This document shows positions 39,579 to 48,316 of a stretch of 64,000 bases of DNA, in pieces. The first letter of the stretch is position 1; every line of letters begins with the position of its first letter. A program made the translations under genes and the position numbers. The notes below the pieces were generated by a model that saw only the letters and a program-made list of their open reading frames with translations, ran no database searches and had not been told where the DNA came from. The stretch is from Sinorhizobium sp. A49 (GTDB lineage Bacteria; Pseudomonadota; Alphaproteobacteria; Rhizobiales; Rhizobiaceae), in assembly GCF_002002725.1 (NCBI RefSeq), contig NZ_MUNW01000064.1, positions 224,166 to 288,165 of the forward strand, in the 5' to 3' direction.

Positions 39579-40879
39579 CCGGCATCCCCGAGATTGAGGC
39601 GGATCGCGACCGAACGCGCGTGGGCCTCAAGCCCTTCGGACCGCGCCAGCGCGATCGCGGCCGGTCCGAGGATGCGAAGCTGCTCGGCGTCCAGGCGCAG
39701 GATCGACGTACGCTTCATGTAATCGAGAACGCCGAGGCCTGAGGAGAATCGCGCCGAGCGCGCAGTCGGCAGCACGTGGTTCGAGCCGCCGACATAATCG
39801 CCGATGACTTCCGGCGTGTGGCGTCCGACGAAGATGGCGCCGGCGTTGCGGATCTTGGCCACCATCGGCTCGGGATCGGCAAGCGCCAGCTCCAAGTGCT
39901 CGGCGGCGATGCGGTTTGCAAGCGGGATGGCCTTTTCGAGGTCCGGCACAAGGATGATCGCGCCGAAATCGCGCCAGCTCGCCGATGCCGTCTCGGCACG
40001 CGGCAGGGTCTTCAGCTGACGCTCGACCGCCGCCTCGACCGCCTCGCCGAAGGCTGCATCGTCGGTGATCAGGATCGACTGGGCGCCGACATCGTGCTCG
40101 GCCTGCGCAAGCAGGTCGGCGGCGATCCAGTCCGGATCGTTGTCGCGGTCGGCGATGATGAGCACTTCCGAAGGGCCGGCAATCATGTCGATGCCGACGG
40201 TGCCGAAGACCTGGCGCTTGGCGGCGGCGACATAGGCGTTGCCCGGGCCGACGACCTTCGCCACCGGCGCGATGGTCGCTGTGCCATAGGCAAGGGCAGC
40301 CACGGCTTGCGCGCCGCCGATGCGGTAGATTTCCTCGACGCCGGCAAGACGCGCTGCGGCCAGCACCGCCGGATTGATCTTGCCGCCATTTGCCGGCACG
40401 ACCATGACGATGCGCTCGACACCGGCCACCTTCGCCGGCAGCGCGTTCATCAGCACCGAGCTTGGATAGCTCGCCGTGCCGCCCGGCACATAGAGCCCTA
40501 CGGCGTCGACCGCCGTCCAGCGCGAGCCGAGGCCGACACCCATCGTATCCTCGTAGATATCGTCCTTCGGCCGCTGGCGGGCGTGATGCGATTCGATGCG
40601 CACGGCGGCGACCTTGAGCGCGCCCAGCACTTCCGGCTCGACGACCTGGATCGCCGCATCGATCTCGCCGGCGCTGACGCGCATCGGCGTCGTTTCGAAA
40701 TCGATGCCGTCGAAGCGGGCGGAGTATTCCGCCACGGCCTGATCGCCGCGCAGGCGAACGTCGTCGATGATCGCCTTGACCGCCGCGTTGACGTCCTCGG
40801 AAACTTCACGCTTGGTGGTCAGGAATGCCGCGAACTGCTGTTCGAAGTTACCGTCGAGATAGTTCAGCCTGATTGCCAA
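39575..40879 (-). CDS. hisD: Histidinol dehydrogenase
   Basis: 434-residue zinc enzyme catalysing the last two steps of histidine synthesis. Seen: [40 protein letters not shown] then VLIIAD, and catalytic [20 protein letters not shown]. The start is a TTG at 40879 (product MAIRLNYLD), chosen by family length; the frame is open to 41074 but that part overlaps the DUF2948 gene. Confidence 0.95.
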   Translation of the reverse strand: MAIRLNYLDGNFEQQFAAFLTTKREVSEDVNAAVKAIIDDVRLRGDQAVAEYSARFDGIDFETTPMRVSAGEIDAAIQVVEPEVLGALKVAAVRIESHHARQRPKDDIYEDTMGVGLGSRWTAVDAVGLYVPGGTASYPSSVLMNALPAKVAGVERIVMVVPANGGKINPAVLAAARLAGVEEIYRIGGAQAVAALAYGTATIAPVAKVVGPGNAYVAAAKRQVFGTVGIDMIAGPSEVLIIADRDNDPDWIAADLLAQAEHDVGAQSILITDDAAFGEAVEAAVERQLKTLPRAETASASWRDFGAIILVPDLEKAIPLANRIAAEHLELALADPEPMVAKIRNAGAIFVGRHTPEVIGDYVGGSNHVLPTARSARFSSGLGVLDYMKRTSILRLDAEQLRILGPAAIALARSEGLEAHARSVAIRLNLGDAG

Positions 40880-40916
40880 CGCAAAATGTCCTTGTGGTAT
40901 GCCTGTGTCGCGGGGT

Positions 40917-41357
40917 TCAAACGCCTTCGGGGTGCCGGGGCTTGAAAGCGGTTTCCCATGCCCCGCCGGTATCTGCAAGCTGCACCTCGATGCATTCCAC
41001 ATCAAGGGCGATGGACGCTTCGCCGGCAAGCACAAGTTCGACGGTGCCTTCCGGACCTTCGCCGGCGACCGCAAACGTCACCGCCAGCAGATCGAGCACA
41101 GCCTCGCCATTTCCACGATCGAAGCCGAGCGAGCGCACGGCATTCACCCGCTTGAACAGAAGCACGGCACGCCGGCGCTCGAAGGAACGTCGCTTGCCAT
41201 CGGCCATCTCCCAGACGAACCGGTTGACGCTGAGCGAAAACTGCTTGCCGCGGGCATCGTATTCCAGTCCGGAAACCTTGAACACGGCATCCTGGACGTG
41301 GGCAGAGACGACGGCCAGATCCTCTTCATCGAGCGCCAGCAGCTTCAGACCATCCAT
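40917..41357 (-). CDS. DUF2948 family protein
   Basis: 146 residues, soluble: GLKLLALDEEDLAVVSAHVQ, RGKQFSLSVNRFVWE, RRRAVLLFKRVNAVRSLG. A conserved alphaproteobacterial family located between murA and hisD. Two in-frame ATGs (41366 and 41357); the second has AAAGGA at proper spacing. Function unknown. Confidence 0.85.
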   Translation of the reverse strand: MDGLKLLALDEEDLAVVSAHVQDAVFKVSGLEYDARGKQFSLSVNRFVWEMADGKRRSFERRRAVLLFKRVNAVRSLGFDRGNGEAVLDLLAVTFAVAGEGPEGTVELVLAGEASIALDVECIEVQLADTGGAWETAFKPRHPEGV

Positions 41358-41463
41358 GCCATCCATTCCTTTCGCTTTCGTCGCACATCTTGCGTGCCAC
41401 AATTGAAATGGACATAGGACGTCGCGCCTGAAACCGCAACGGCATCAGGCGCGACGGGCAAAA

Positions 41464-42756
41464 TCAGTCGCTGACGCGCTCGACGTGGGCGCCGCAGCGG
41501 GTGAGCTTTTCTTCCAGCCGCTCGAAGCCGCGGTCGAGATGGTAGACGCGCGACACCATGGTCTCGCCTTCCGCCGCCAGACCGGCGATGACGAGCGACA
41601 CAGAGGCGCGCAGGTCGGTCGCCATCACGGGCGCGCCCTTCAGGCGGCTGACACCTTCGATCTTGGCCGTCTGGCCCGACAGCGAGATCTTGGCGCCGAG
41701 GCGGGCAAGCTCCTGCACGTGCATGAAGCGGTTCTCGAAGATCGTCTCGGTGATGTGCGACGTGCCCTTCGCCATGGTCATCAGGCCCATGAACTGCGCC
41801 TGCAGGTCGGTCGGGAAGCCCGGGAAGGGATCGGTGACGATGTCAACCGGCTTGATGCCGGCGCCATTGCGCACGACGCGGATGCCGCTGTTGGTCTCGG
41901 TGATTTCGGCGCCGGCGCGGCGGATTGCTTCCAGCGCTGTGTCGAGCAGCGCCATGTCGGTGTCTTCGAGGATGACGTCGCCACCGGTCATGGCAACGGC
42001 CATGGCATAGGTGCCGGTCTCGATACGGTCGGGCAGCACGCGGTGACGGGCGCCCGACAGCGAACGCACGCCTTCGATGGTGATCGTCGCCGTGCCCTGG
42101 CCGGTGATCTTGGCGCCCATGGCGTTGAGGCAATTGGCAAGGTCGACCACTTCGGGCTCGCGCGCGGCATTGCCGAGCACGGTGGTGCCGTTGGCAAGCG
42201 TCGCTGCCATCATCAGCACGTGGGTGGCGCCGACAGAGACCTTTGGAAACGTGTAGCGCGCGCCGATCAGGCCGCCTGCCGGCGCCGTCGCGTTGACGTA
42301 GCCGCTGTCGATCTCGATGTTGGCGCTGAGCGCCTGCAGGCCCTCGATGAACAGATCGACCGGGCGCGTACCGATGGCGCAGCCGCCCGGTAGCGACACG
42401 CGGGCCTTGCCTTCGCGCGCCAGAAGCGGGCCGATCACCCAGAAGCTTGCGCGCATCTTCGACACGAGTTCATAGGGAGCGGTTGTGTCGACGATGTTGC
42501 GACAAGTGAAATGGATCGTGCGGGCGTAGCTCTCGCCCTGGCGCTCGCGCCGGCCGTTGACCGAGATATCGGCGCCGTGGTTGCCGAGAATGCGGATCAG
42601 CTGCTCGACGTCGGCCAGATGCGGAACGTTTTCCAGCGTCAGCGTGTCGTCGGTCAACAGCGATGCGATCATCAGCGGCAGGGCCGCGTTCTTCGCGCCG
42701 GAGATCGGGATGACCCCGTGAAGTTCATTCCCGCCTACAATCCTGATGCGATCCAT
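41464..42756 (-). CDS. murA: UDP-N-acetylglucosamine 1-carboxyvinyltransferase MurA
   Basis: 430-residue first committed enzyme of peptidoglycan synthesis. Catalytic cysteine in [19 protein letters not shown]; substrate-binding [13 protein letters not shown] near the N-terminus; [13 protein letters not shown] near the C-terminus. Fosfomycin-sensitive type by the presence of Cys. Normal length. Confidence 0.97.
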   Translation of the reverse strand: MDRIRIVGGNELHGVIPISGAKNAALPLMIASLLTDDTLTLENVPHLADVEQLIRILGNHGADISVNGRRERQGESYARTIHFTCRNIVDTTAPYELVSKMRASFWVIGPLLAREGKARVSLPGGCAIGTRPVDLFIEGLQALSANIEIDSGYVNATAPAGGLIGARYTFPKVSVGATHVLMMAATLANGTTVLGNAAREPEVVDLANCLNAMGAKITGQGTATITIEGVRSLSGARHRVLPDRIETGTYAMAVAMTGGDVILEDTDMALLDTALEAIRRAGAEITETNSGIRVVRNGAGIKPVDIVTDPFPGFPTDLQAQFMGLMTMAKGTSHITETIFENRFMHVQELARLGAKISLSGQTAKIEGVSRLKGAPVMATDLRASVSLVIAGLAAEGETMVSRVYHLDRGFERLEEKLTRCGAHVERVSD

Positions 42757-42916
42757 GAGGCCTCTCGAACGGGCTTGGCCCGCCTTTCCAAAAAAATGAA
42801 GTGTGTCTGAAGGCGCCTCTTTAGGGGAGACGCCGCGAAATTAGAAGTGCCTTGAACGCATGGCGGCCATTGCCGCCTGCCATTGCGAAAGACCGCCGAA
42901 CGGCGCCCTCACCGTA

Positions 42917-43156
42917 CTAATCGTCCGATTCGTCCGTTTTTGCGGCAGGCAGGCCGATCGCCTCATCGGGCTGACCGGAGCGGCGCGCGCGCATCTGCTG
43001 CTTGCGGCGCTGGAGATTGTCGCGCAGCGTCTTGGCAAGGCGCGCCTTTCTTAAGTCCTGCTCGGTCGTGTCTTTCGGCTTGCGCTTTGCCGGCGCATTC
43101 TCCGGCTCGGCCAGCGGGACTTCGCCCTCAGCGCTTTTCTTGTCGTCTGTTTGCAT
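42917..43156 (-). CDS. Small charged hypothetical protein (79 aa)
   Basis: 79 residues, highly charged, probably unstructured at both ends with a basic helix in the middle (LRKARLAKTLRDNLQRRKQQ MRARR). Resembles the short basic proteins often found upstream of murA in Rhizobiales. The start at 43156 (MQTDDKKSAEG) is preferred over the longer frame. Function unknown. Confidence 0.75.
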   Translation of the reverse strand: MQTDDKKSAEGEVPLAEPENAPAKRKPKDTTEQDLRKARLAKTLRDNLQRRKQQMRARRSGQPDEAIGLPAAKTDESDD

Positions 43157-43314
43157 GCTGGATGCATTAGCGCAAAACCAGGGGGTTCGGAAGCCGAAAC
43201 GGATTTTCTCACAGGACAACAGCGAAAACTTCAAAATGCTGCTTGCGCTCCCCGTCCAGCTATGGCAATAGCCGCCTCGCTTGATGCGGCTTGTCAACGA
43301 ACCGGCCGCGAGAT

Positions 43315-43389
43315 GCTGCTATAGCTCAGGGGTAGAGCACTCCCTTGGTAAGGGAGAGGCCGAGAGTTCAAATCTCTCTAGCAGCACCA
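43315..43389 (+). tRNA. tRNA-Thr (GGT), island integration site
   Basis: 75-base cloverleaf: acceptor GCTGCTA/TAGCAGC with encoded CCA, D arm AGCTCAGGGGTAGAGC, anticodon stem CTCCC with loop TTGGTAA (GGT), T arm AGTTCAAATCT. The 3' 46 bases plus one are repeated at 61140-61185, so the 3' part of this gene was supplied by the integrated island. Confidence 0.96.
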
Positions 43390-43390
43390 T
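43345..43390 (+). repeat. attL (46-bp direct repeat, 3' half of tRNA-Thr)
   Basis: Runs from TTGGTAAGGGAGAGGCCGAG to AGCAGCACCAT and is identical to 61140-61185. With two mismatches (43343-43344 against 61138-61139) the match extends five bases left to 43338. It covers the anticodon loop to just beyond the CCA end. Confidence 0.93.
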
Positions 43391-43644
43391 CAACTTTCTC
43401 AATAATGTCAATGCAATAGCCTTCATGAAGAAGGCGAGAATGCGCGCCGCAATTTCGGCCCGCATTGCACCGGCATTGCACATTTCTTAAAAAATCGCCG
43501 ATATTTGCCGTGTCGTTTCGCCGCCCAGCCGTCTTTTTTTTCGTCCGCGCATGGCCGATTGATGCGACCAGGTGCAACGGCAGCAGCACCGGTCGGCGGC
43601 CAGAAAGGCGCAAAGTCTCGACGCTCACCAATCGGGAGTGCCCG

Positions 43645-43738
43645 ATGGACTTACAACCCATCACTGCCCGCCATCGCTGGCAACGAACAATCGGCGCCTG
43701 TCGACGCGCCCATATCGCCACGCTAGAGCAGCCGCGCG
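43645..43738 (+). pseudogene. Decayed HTH-module gene, left copy
   Basis: The reading RHRWQRTIGACRRAH...RDGRNRRQARKS aligns with RHNWRRWKGPDQRT...RDGRNRSARR in the right copy (52372-52579). The 5' part with the TYDQAAQRL-like helix-turn-helix is missing here. It immediately precedes the second gene of the module, as in the right copy. Judged a truncated remnant; by-eye alignment only. Confidence 0.5.
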
Positions 43739-44020
43739 ATGGCCGAAACCGCAGACAAGCCCGCAAATCTTCAAGCGCGTCTACATTCACGCGCGCGGCT
43801 CACCCGTTACTTCGACGTGACAGAGCGAGCGATCGGCAAAATTATCAGGCACACGAAATGGCTGCGCATGAGAAGCACGGGAAGCCAGGCGATCTACAGC
43901 ATCCTGGAATTCAATCTCATGGACGAAGGTGACGGCCGGCGCAAATACAGCCGGGCGACACGCTGCACAATACAACGCCAGCCCGACCGACGACACCAAC
44001 GAGTAAGCGCCAGGCGCTAA
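43739..44020 (+). CDS. Small HTH-like protein, left paralogue
   Basis: 93 residues. The core FDVTERAIGKIIRHTKW...GSQAIYSILEFNLMDEGDGR is shared with the protein at 52576-52857 (TERAISKIIKRKKW...GSQAIYSILKSDLLDEGDGR). The pattern looks like a short helix-turn-helix DNA-binding protein with a winged tail. N- and C-termini diverge. There is no clear ribosome site and its upstream partner is broken, so this copy may be inactive. Confidence 0.55.
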   Translation: MAETADKPANLQARLHSRARLTRYFDVTERAIGKIIRHTKWLRMRSTGSQAIYSILEFNLMDEGDGRRKYSRATRCTIQRQPDRRHQRVSARR

Positions 44021-44035
44021 GATCTGGGGTGGGGG

Positions 44036-45724
44036 CTATTTCCGCGCCAGTATCATCACCAGCACGATAAAACCTATTACGAACCACCACCAAGGGAAGC
44101 CTGCGCCTTTGCTTTTATTTTGGCTGGGCGGCGCAGGCTGGGCCGATGGCTGCCGTAGGGTGGTACCAGGAGGAGAGTTTGTTCGCTGAGCGGGTCTATT
44201 GGTCGCAGTCTGCCCCGGGACGGATTTAGTCGCTATCGACGCTAGTATCGCCTGATTTCGAGAGCTAGCCGATCCCGTATTGCTTGAAGTCGAAGGAGGG
44301 GTTCGTGAGGTTGGCGGCGCCTTGCCCGTGGTAATTGAATCCAAAATTGCCTGATTTCCAACTTGCCGATATGGAACGGCAGCATTTCCCTTTGGACTTG
44401 CTAGGCGGTGTTTGGCTTCCGTTTCAGTGATCTTACGCAGCTGACTATTGGACGTGACCGTGATTGACAGAGAGGTTCCGTAGCGCGTGCTGGTATAAGG
44501 CGGATCGACAAGTCCCTGCACGCTAAGCCATGTACCGACCCATGATTGTGTTGGGGCGGATGCAAGCTTCTTTAGTCCCTCACTCCAGATATTGACTCGT
44601 ACACCCTGCTTGGACTCGTTGAAAAAGATAAAGCAGTAAGGGGTTCCGTACTTGGTTTTGGCAGCATGGACTTTGGTTATGCGGCCGACAAGCTCGATCT
44701 TGTTACCAACCTGCGCCAGCATTGCTGTATAGGATTCGCCGTCCACCACGTCGAAAGCGCCGACATAGGAAGCCGCTGCGGCGGCTCTGGTCTGAGAAAC
44801 TGGCCGCGCCGCCAGTATGATATTTGGTATGTTTCTACCATTCCTAAAATCTTCCAGCGATGGCACTTTAGAAATGTCGGAGAGGCAGATTTTCGCAAGG
44901 CTCTCGGCTTGAGCCGTCAAGCTGGGAATTGCCTTCAAGTCTGCAAAGGCCGTAGACTTAACTGGATCAAGAAAATCGTTCGCTGTGAGAATTATATTCT
45001 CGCCGTTAGAATGCTTTGCGAACAGCTTGGGATCATTCATTAGAGCCCGTAGGCTCAGATCAATCACGATGAACGAAAACCGATCCATGTCGGGACCGAA
45101 GTCAGTACTCGTACGCTTCGGGTGTTGAAAATGTTTGTGCCCAAGCTCCGTGCCTTGCCCTCGCGCCATGGCTGGCACGTAAAGCCCGTCATAATCGATC
45201 AGTTTAACGTCTTTGCCGACGAGCACGTTTCCGTTCTGTAGATCACCATGAGCGATGCCCTTGGAGCGGAGAAACTGCTCAAGCTTATCAAACTCGCCAG
45301 CCAGCCACGTTAGCTTGGTTTTGTCCTTGTAGTTGTCCTCAAGATACGAGCCGAGTGTATCACCTTCGACCCAATCCATTTTGACGATGGGGTATTTCGC
45401 CCCGTTCACCATCACGCCGCTGGGCTGGTACTCGAACCCAATGAAATAAGGTGCAGTCAGTCCCGTGAGGGCTTTGGCAACATCTGCGTAACGCGTCTCT
45501 AGTCCTTTGGCCTCCTTATGGAAGCAACGGATGGCGTACTTTTTGCCGCTCGCTGTCGCACTGTATGTAAGCGCAAAGCCACCACCCAAAGCGACTGGCA
45601 GCCCCATGCCATTGACTGCTATTTTTGCTGTCTTCAGAGCGGCGTCCGAAAAGGCCGTATTTGGATGTTGGACCGCATCATTGTATTGGTCCATCGTAGG
45701 ATATGCAGACACACTCAACCCCAA
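44036..45724 (-). CDS. Membrane-anchored protein kinase of a TerY-P-like triad
   Basis: 562 residues. Residues about 40-300 form a Ser/Thr kinase-like domain: glycine loop ALGGGFALTY, GIAHGDLQNGNVLV (catalytic loop, HGD for HRD) and LIDYDG (DFG equivalent). The beta-3 lysine position reads YAIRCF, Arg for Lys. Residues about 320-410 look like an OB-fold (VGRITKVHAAKTKYGTPYCF). A Pro/Ser/Thr-rich linker leads to a C-terminal membrane anchor WWWFVIGFIVLVMILARK. Overlaps the phosphatase gene by 10 bases; third gene of a vWA-phosphatase-kinase operon. Confidence 0.85.
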   Translation of the reverse strand: MGLSVSAYPTMDQYNDAVQHPNTAFSDAALKTAKIAVNGMGLPVALGGGFALTYSATASGKKYAIRCFHKEAKGLETRYADVAKALTGLTAPYFIGFEYQPSGVMVNGAKYPIVKMDWVEGDTLGSYLEDNYKDKTKLTWLAGEFDKLEQFLRSKGIAHGDLQNGNVLVGKDVKLIDYDGLYVPAMARGQGTELGHKHFQHPKRTSTDFGPDMDRFSFIVIDLSLRALMNDPKLFAKHSNGENIILTANDFLDPVKSTAFADLKAIPSLTAQAESLAKICLSDISKVPSLEDFRNGRNIPNIILAARPVSQTRAAAAASYVGAFDVVDGESYTAMLAQVGNKIELVGRITKVHAAKTKYGTPYCFIFFNESKQGVRVNIWSEGLKKLASAPTQSWVGTWLSVQGLVDPPYTSTRYGTSLSITVTSNSQLRKITETEAKHRLASPKGNAAVPYRQVGNQAILDSITTGKAPPTSRTPPSTSSNTGSASSRNQAILASIATKSVPGQTATNRPAQRTNSPPGTTLRQPSAQPAPPSQNKSKGAGFPWWWFVIGFIVLVMILARK

Positions 45725-46416
45725 CCAAGGACCAGTAGCGTGCTATCGTCGCGGCGCATCACACCGTCTGCGCGGGCAATCTCGACTATTTCTACAAACT
45801 CGTCCCTTGATCCAAGAGAACGCAATACTGGCAACCGTTCTTCACTGTTGGCGAGCAACCATGCACCCAACGCATCGGTCATGCAGTAGATTCTTGCCTT
45901 TGGATTGCGATCCAAACGCCAATAGGCGGTAGGCAAAGCGGCTAACAGCGCCGAGTTTCTGTCTGGTATTGTGGACAGCAAAAGCGGGTTGGCTCTGAAT
46001 TGCTCAGCTTCCGTATAGGGAAAGCTCGCACGAAGCTCTTCGCCATCGTCTAGTACAACGACTGTATCTCCAACACCTAATATGTTCAGCCCTTGGTGGT
46101 CGTCATCGAAGACTAGCGCCAATAGCGTGGCGAAACTACCACGGTCGTAGGAGGCTTGGGCGCTCCAAGACATTTGCTCTCTATCAAACGCATTCTCGTA
46201 TGACGCAATTGCTTGACGCAGCCATTCCTCGTCGATGGAAGGTTTGCGGAGAAATTTCGTAACAAGTACTTTTGCCCAGCGCCGTGACGAGAACGATTCA
46301 GACGCCCCGTCACTCAGGACGTACGTCCGTCGTTGCCTTGAGACTGCCGAGGCGTCCTCGTTTAGGTCTGGTTCTGACTGCTGTTTCGCAACTGTCCAGC
46401 GGTGTAATGGGAGCAT
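45715..46416 (-). CDS. PP2C-family protein phosphatase of the triad
   Basis: 233 residues. Metal-binding PP2C motifs in order: DLNEDASAV, VLSDGASESF, GVGDTVVVL, CMTDALGAWL and RRDDSTLLVLGWG. It presumably reverses phosphorylation by the neighbouring kinase. Four bases after the vWA gene and overlapping the kinase gene, so translation is coupled. Confidence 0.85.
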   Translation of the reverse strand: MLPLHRWTVAKQQSEPDLNEDASAVSRQRRTYVLSDGASESFSSRRWAKVLVTKFLRKPSIDEEWLRQAIASYENAFDREQMSWSAQASYDRGSFATLLALVFDDDHQGLNILGVGDTVVVLDDGEELRASFPYTEAEQFRANPLLLSTIPDRNSALLAALPTAYWRLDRNPKARIYCMTDALGAWLLANSEERLPVLRSLGSRDEFVEIVEIARADGVMRRDDSTLLVLGWG

Positions 46417-46420
46417 GAGT

Positions 46421-47251
46421 TTAGCGCAGATTGCTTGCGCGTGTGCCGATGTCGAAGAAGTCTACGATTGCTTCGTAGCCTGCTTTGTAGCCGAAAAAGC
46501 GGGATTCGCTGCTGACACTTTCGTAGCCTTTGTCTTTAGCGGGGGCGATAAGGTGCGCTGGGAACGGGCTAGACATGTTCAGCAGAAGCCGTCCGTAGTC
46601 ATCCAACCCAGCATCGGAAGATGGGAACACAACCGGCTGACCGCCTGCTGCAGAGATATGTAGATTGAAGAGTAGGCACTGGCCATCGTTCGTAGAAAGC
46701 TGCCGTAGGGCATCCGCGATGCTCGACGGATCACCGTCTGTAGATTGCCCGTCAGTTACATGAATAATCGTCGGCGGATAGCAGTCTGGATGGGCGTCGC
46801 ACCATTCCACAAGTGCTTCCGCCGCAGTGCGCATTGCTGCACTCATTGGTGTTCCGCCTGCGCTGGTAGGCTCGAACCAAACAGGAAACTTTGTCTTCTG
46901 ATCGACAAGCCCGCCCGCTCCGTCAGGAACGCGCTTCGTGCGCTCTTCAATCCGCAGCGGGTTTGCCTCGATGTCAGAAAGCGGATGTAGAATTCGGCCT
47001 GACAAGGCCCCAGCAAATCCGGACTTTACAGTATCGCCACCATACCCGATGACGCCAACATCGAAGTAGTTGCGGACGCCTTCTGACCGCGTGCATCGTA
47101 TGACCAATTGGTACAGCGTCTTATTCAGAACGTCCGCAACGAATTGCGCTTTTGTCTGCTCCGTCTCCATGCGCTCGTCCATCGACCCCGATTGATCGAT
47201 GACAAATAGGAAAGCTGATGGACTGGTACGGCTAATTTCAGCGGAATACAT
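46421..47251 (-). CDS. TerY-like von Willebrand A-domain protein
   Basis: 276 residues. MIDAS motif FLFVIDQSGSMDERM at the N-terminus; the fold continues with YFDVGVIGYGG, AGGTPMSAAMRTAAEAL (Thr of MIDAS) and PPTIIHVTDGQSTDGDPSSI. This is the TerY architecture. A vWA protein, a PP2C phosphatase and a kinase in one operon form the TerY-P triad named by Anantharaman, Iyer and Aravind, later shown to protect against phage. First gene of the operon, divergent from a DUF4062 gene. Confidence 0.87.
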   Translation of the reverse strand: MYSAEISRTSPSAFLFVIDQSGSMDERMETEQTKAQFVADVLNKTLYQLVIRCTRSEGVRNYFDVGVIGYGGDTVKSGFAGALSGRILHPLSDIEANPLRIEERTKRVPDGAGGLVDQKTKFPVWFEPTSAGGTPMSAAMRTAAEALVEWCDAHPDCYPPTIIHVTDGQSTDGDPSSIADALRQLSTNDGQCLLFNLHISAAGGQPVVFPSSDAGLDDYGRLLLNMSSPFPAHLIAPAKDKGYESVSSESRFFGYKAGYEAIVDFFDIGTRASNLR

Positions 47252-47405
47252 AATGCCCCCTCGAAAAAGTCGATGCCTTTTCTACACATCGGGTGGGCGT
47301 GTGCCAATAGGTGTAGCTTCATTCTTACAAGCTAGGAGTTGAATCCTGTTGCAACGTATCCCCTCATCGTTTTACCTGTCGTGAGCACCAACTGAGTGAG
47401 ACCGC

Positions 47406-48194
47406 ATGTCCTTTCCTGCAACAGTATTCCACGTTCTAATTGCTTCGCCATCTGATGTACCTCAGGAACGACTGGCCATTGCCGATTGCCTGCACGCTTG
47501 GAATGCACTTCATTCCAAAGATACGGGAAAAGTCTTGTTGCCGGTAATGTGGGAGTCACACAGCGCGCCTTCGATGAACGACAGGGCGCAAGAGGTAATC
47601 AATGACCAGCTTGTCCGCTCTTGCGACATGATAATTGGCGTGTTTTGGAAGAGACTAGGCTCACCTACTGGTAAAGCAAAAAGCGGGACGGTCGAGGAAA
47701 TAAATTGGTTCCTCAAAAATAAGAAACCTGCCATGCTCTATTTTTCCAAGGCGCGGGTCGACCCTGACGAATTAGACATAAAACAGTGGGAAGAGCTGAA
47801 GACTTTCAAGCAAACTCTTCTGTCGAAGGGCCTATTGGAGCAGTATGAATCTTTAAGTGAGCTTAGCCAAAAGTTAACTAGGCAAATAACTATTACCATG
47901 CGTGAGATTAGCGTTACATCGTTTATAGATAACAAAGCCGTCAAAAGAGCAATTGAAGCAGAAGAATCTCCACCTGCAACCGATGATTCGGAAATATATC
48001 TCGAAGATTACACTGATAAATCGTTCATAGTTGTTGGCAACACAATATCTCACAAGGACACTTTAAAGGATGTCGGCGGAAGCTGGATAAAAACAAAACG
48101 AGGCTTTCATGCGTGGTGTTTTTCGAAAAGAAAAACTGAAAAAGTTGCTGAGGTGCTCGGAGTTTCCGCCGAGCTGCGCTCTGCGCCCATCTGA
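47406..48194 (+). CDS. DUF4062/TIR-like protein with GG-W C-terminal module
   Basis: 262 residues. The N-terminal 150 residues look like DUF4062, a TIR-related domain: FHVLIASPSDVPQERLAIAD, LPVMWESHSAPSM, SCDMIIGVFWKRLGSPTGKA, KSGTVEEINWFLKNKKPAML. After a linker, residues about 205-255 form a small module with FIVVGNTISHKDTLKDVGGS, W and HAWCFSKRKTEKV. TIR-like proteins in defence loci often process NAD+ or sense second messengers; that role is inference. Notably AT-rich. Divergent from the triad with 154 bases between. Confidence 0.75.
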   Translation: MSFPATVFHVLIASPSDVPQERLAIADCLHAWNALHSKDTGKVLLPVMWESHSAPSMNDRAQEVINDQLVRSCDMIIGVFWKRLGSPTGKAKSGTVEEINWFLKNKKPAMLYFSKARVDPDELDIKQWEELKTFKQTLLSKGLLEQYESLSELSQKLTRQITITMREISVTSFIDNKAVKRAIEAEESPPATDDSEIYLEDYTDKSFIVVGNTISHKDTLKDVGGSWIKTKRGFHAWCFSKRKTEKVAEVLGVSAELRSAPI

Positions 48195-48316
48195 GTTATG
48201 GGCGGGCAATCGATTCTGCGAGATTTGCTAGCCACCTGCCGCCTATGTTTAGAAAAATTTCTGGCATTTGCATTATGCACGCGAGCATCCGCACCTTTGA
48301 ATACTGCGATTAGACG

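Noticed and set aside
47282..47316. CTACAC...GTGTAG inverted repeat in the divergent gap of the defence cassette as an operator
   Set aside because: Only six bases per arm with a long spacer; this is expected by chance in a region of this size.
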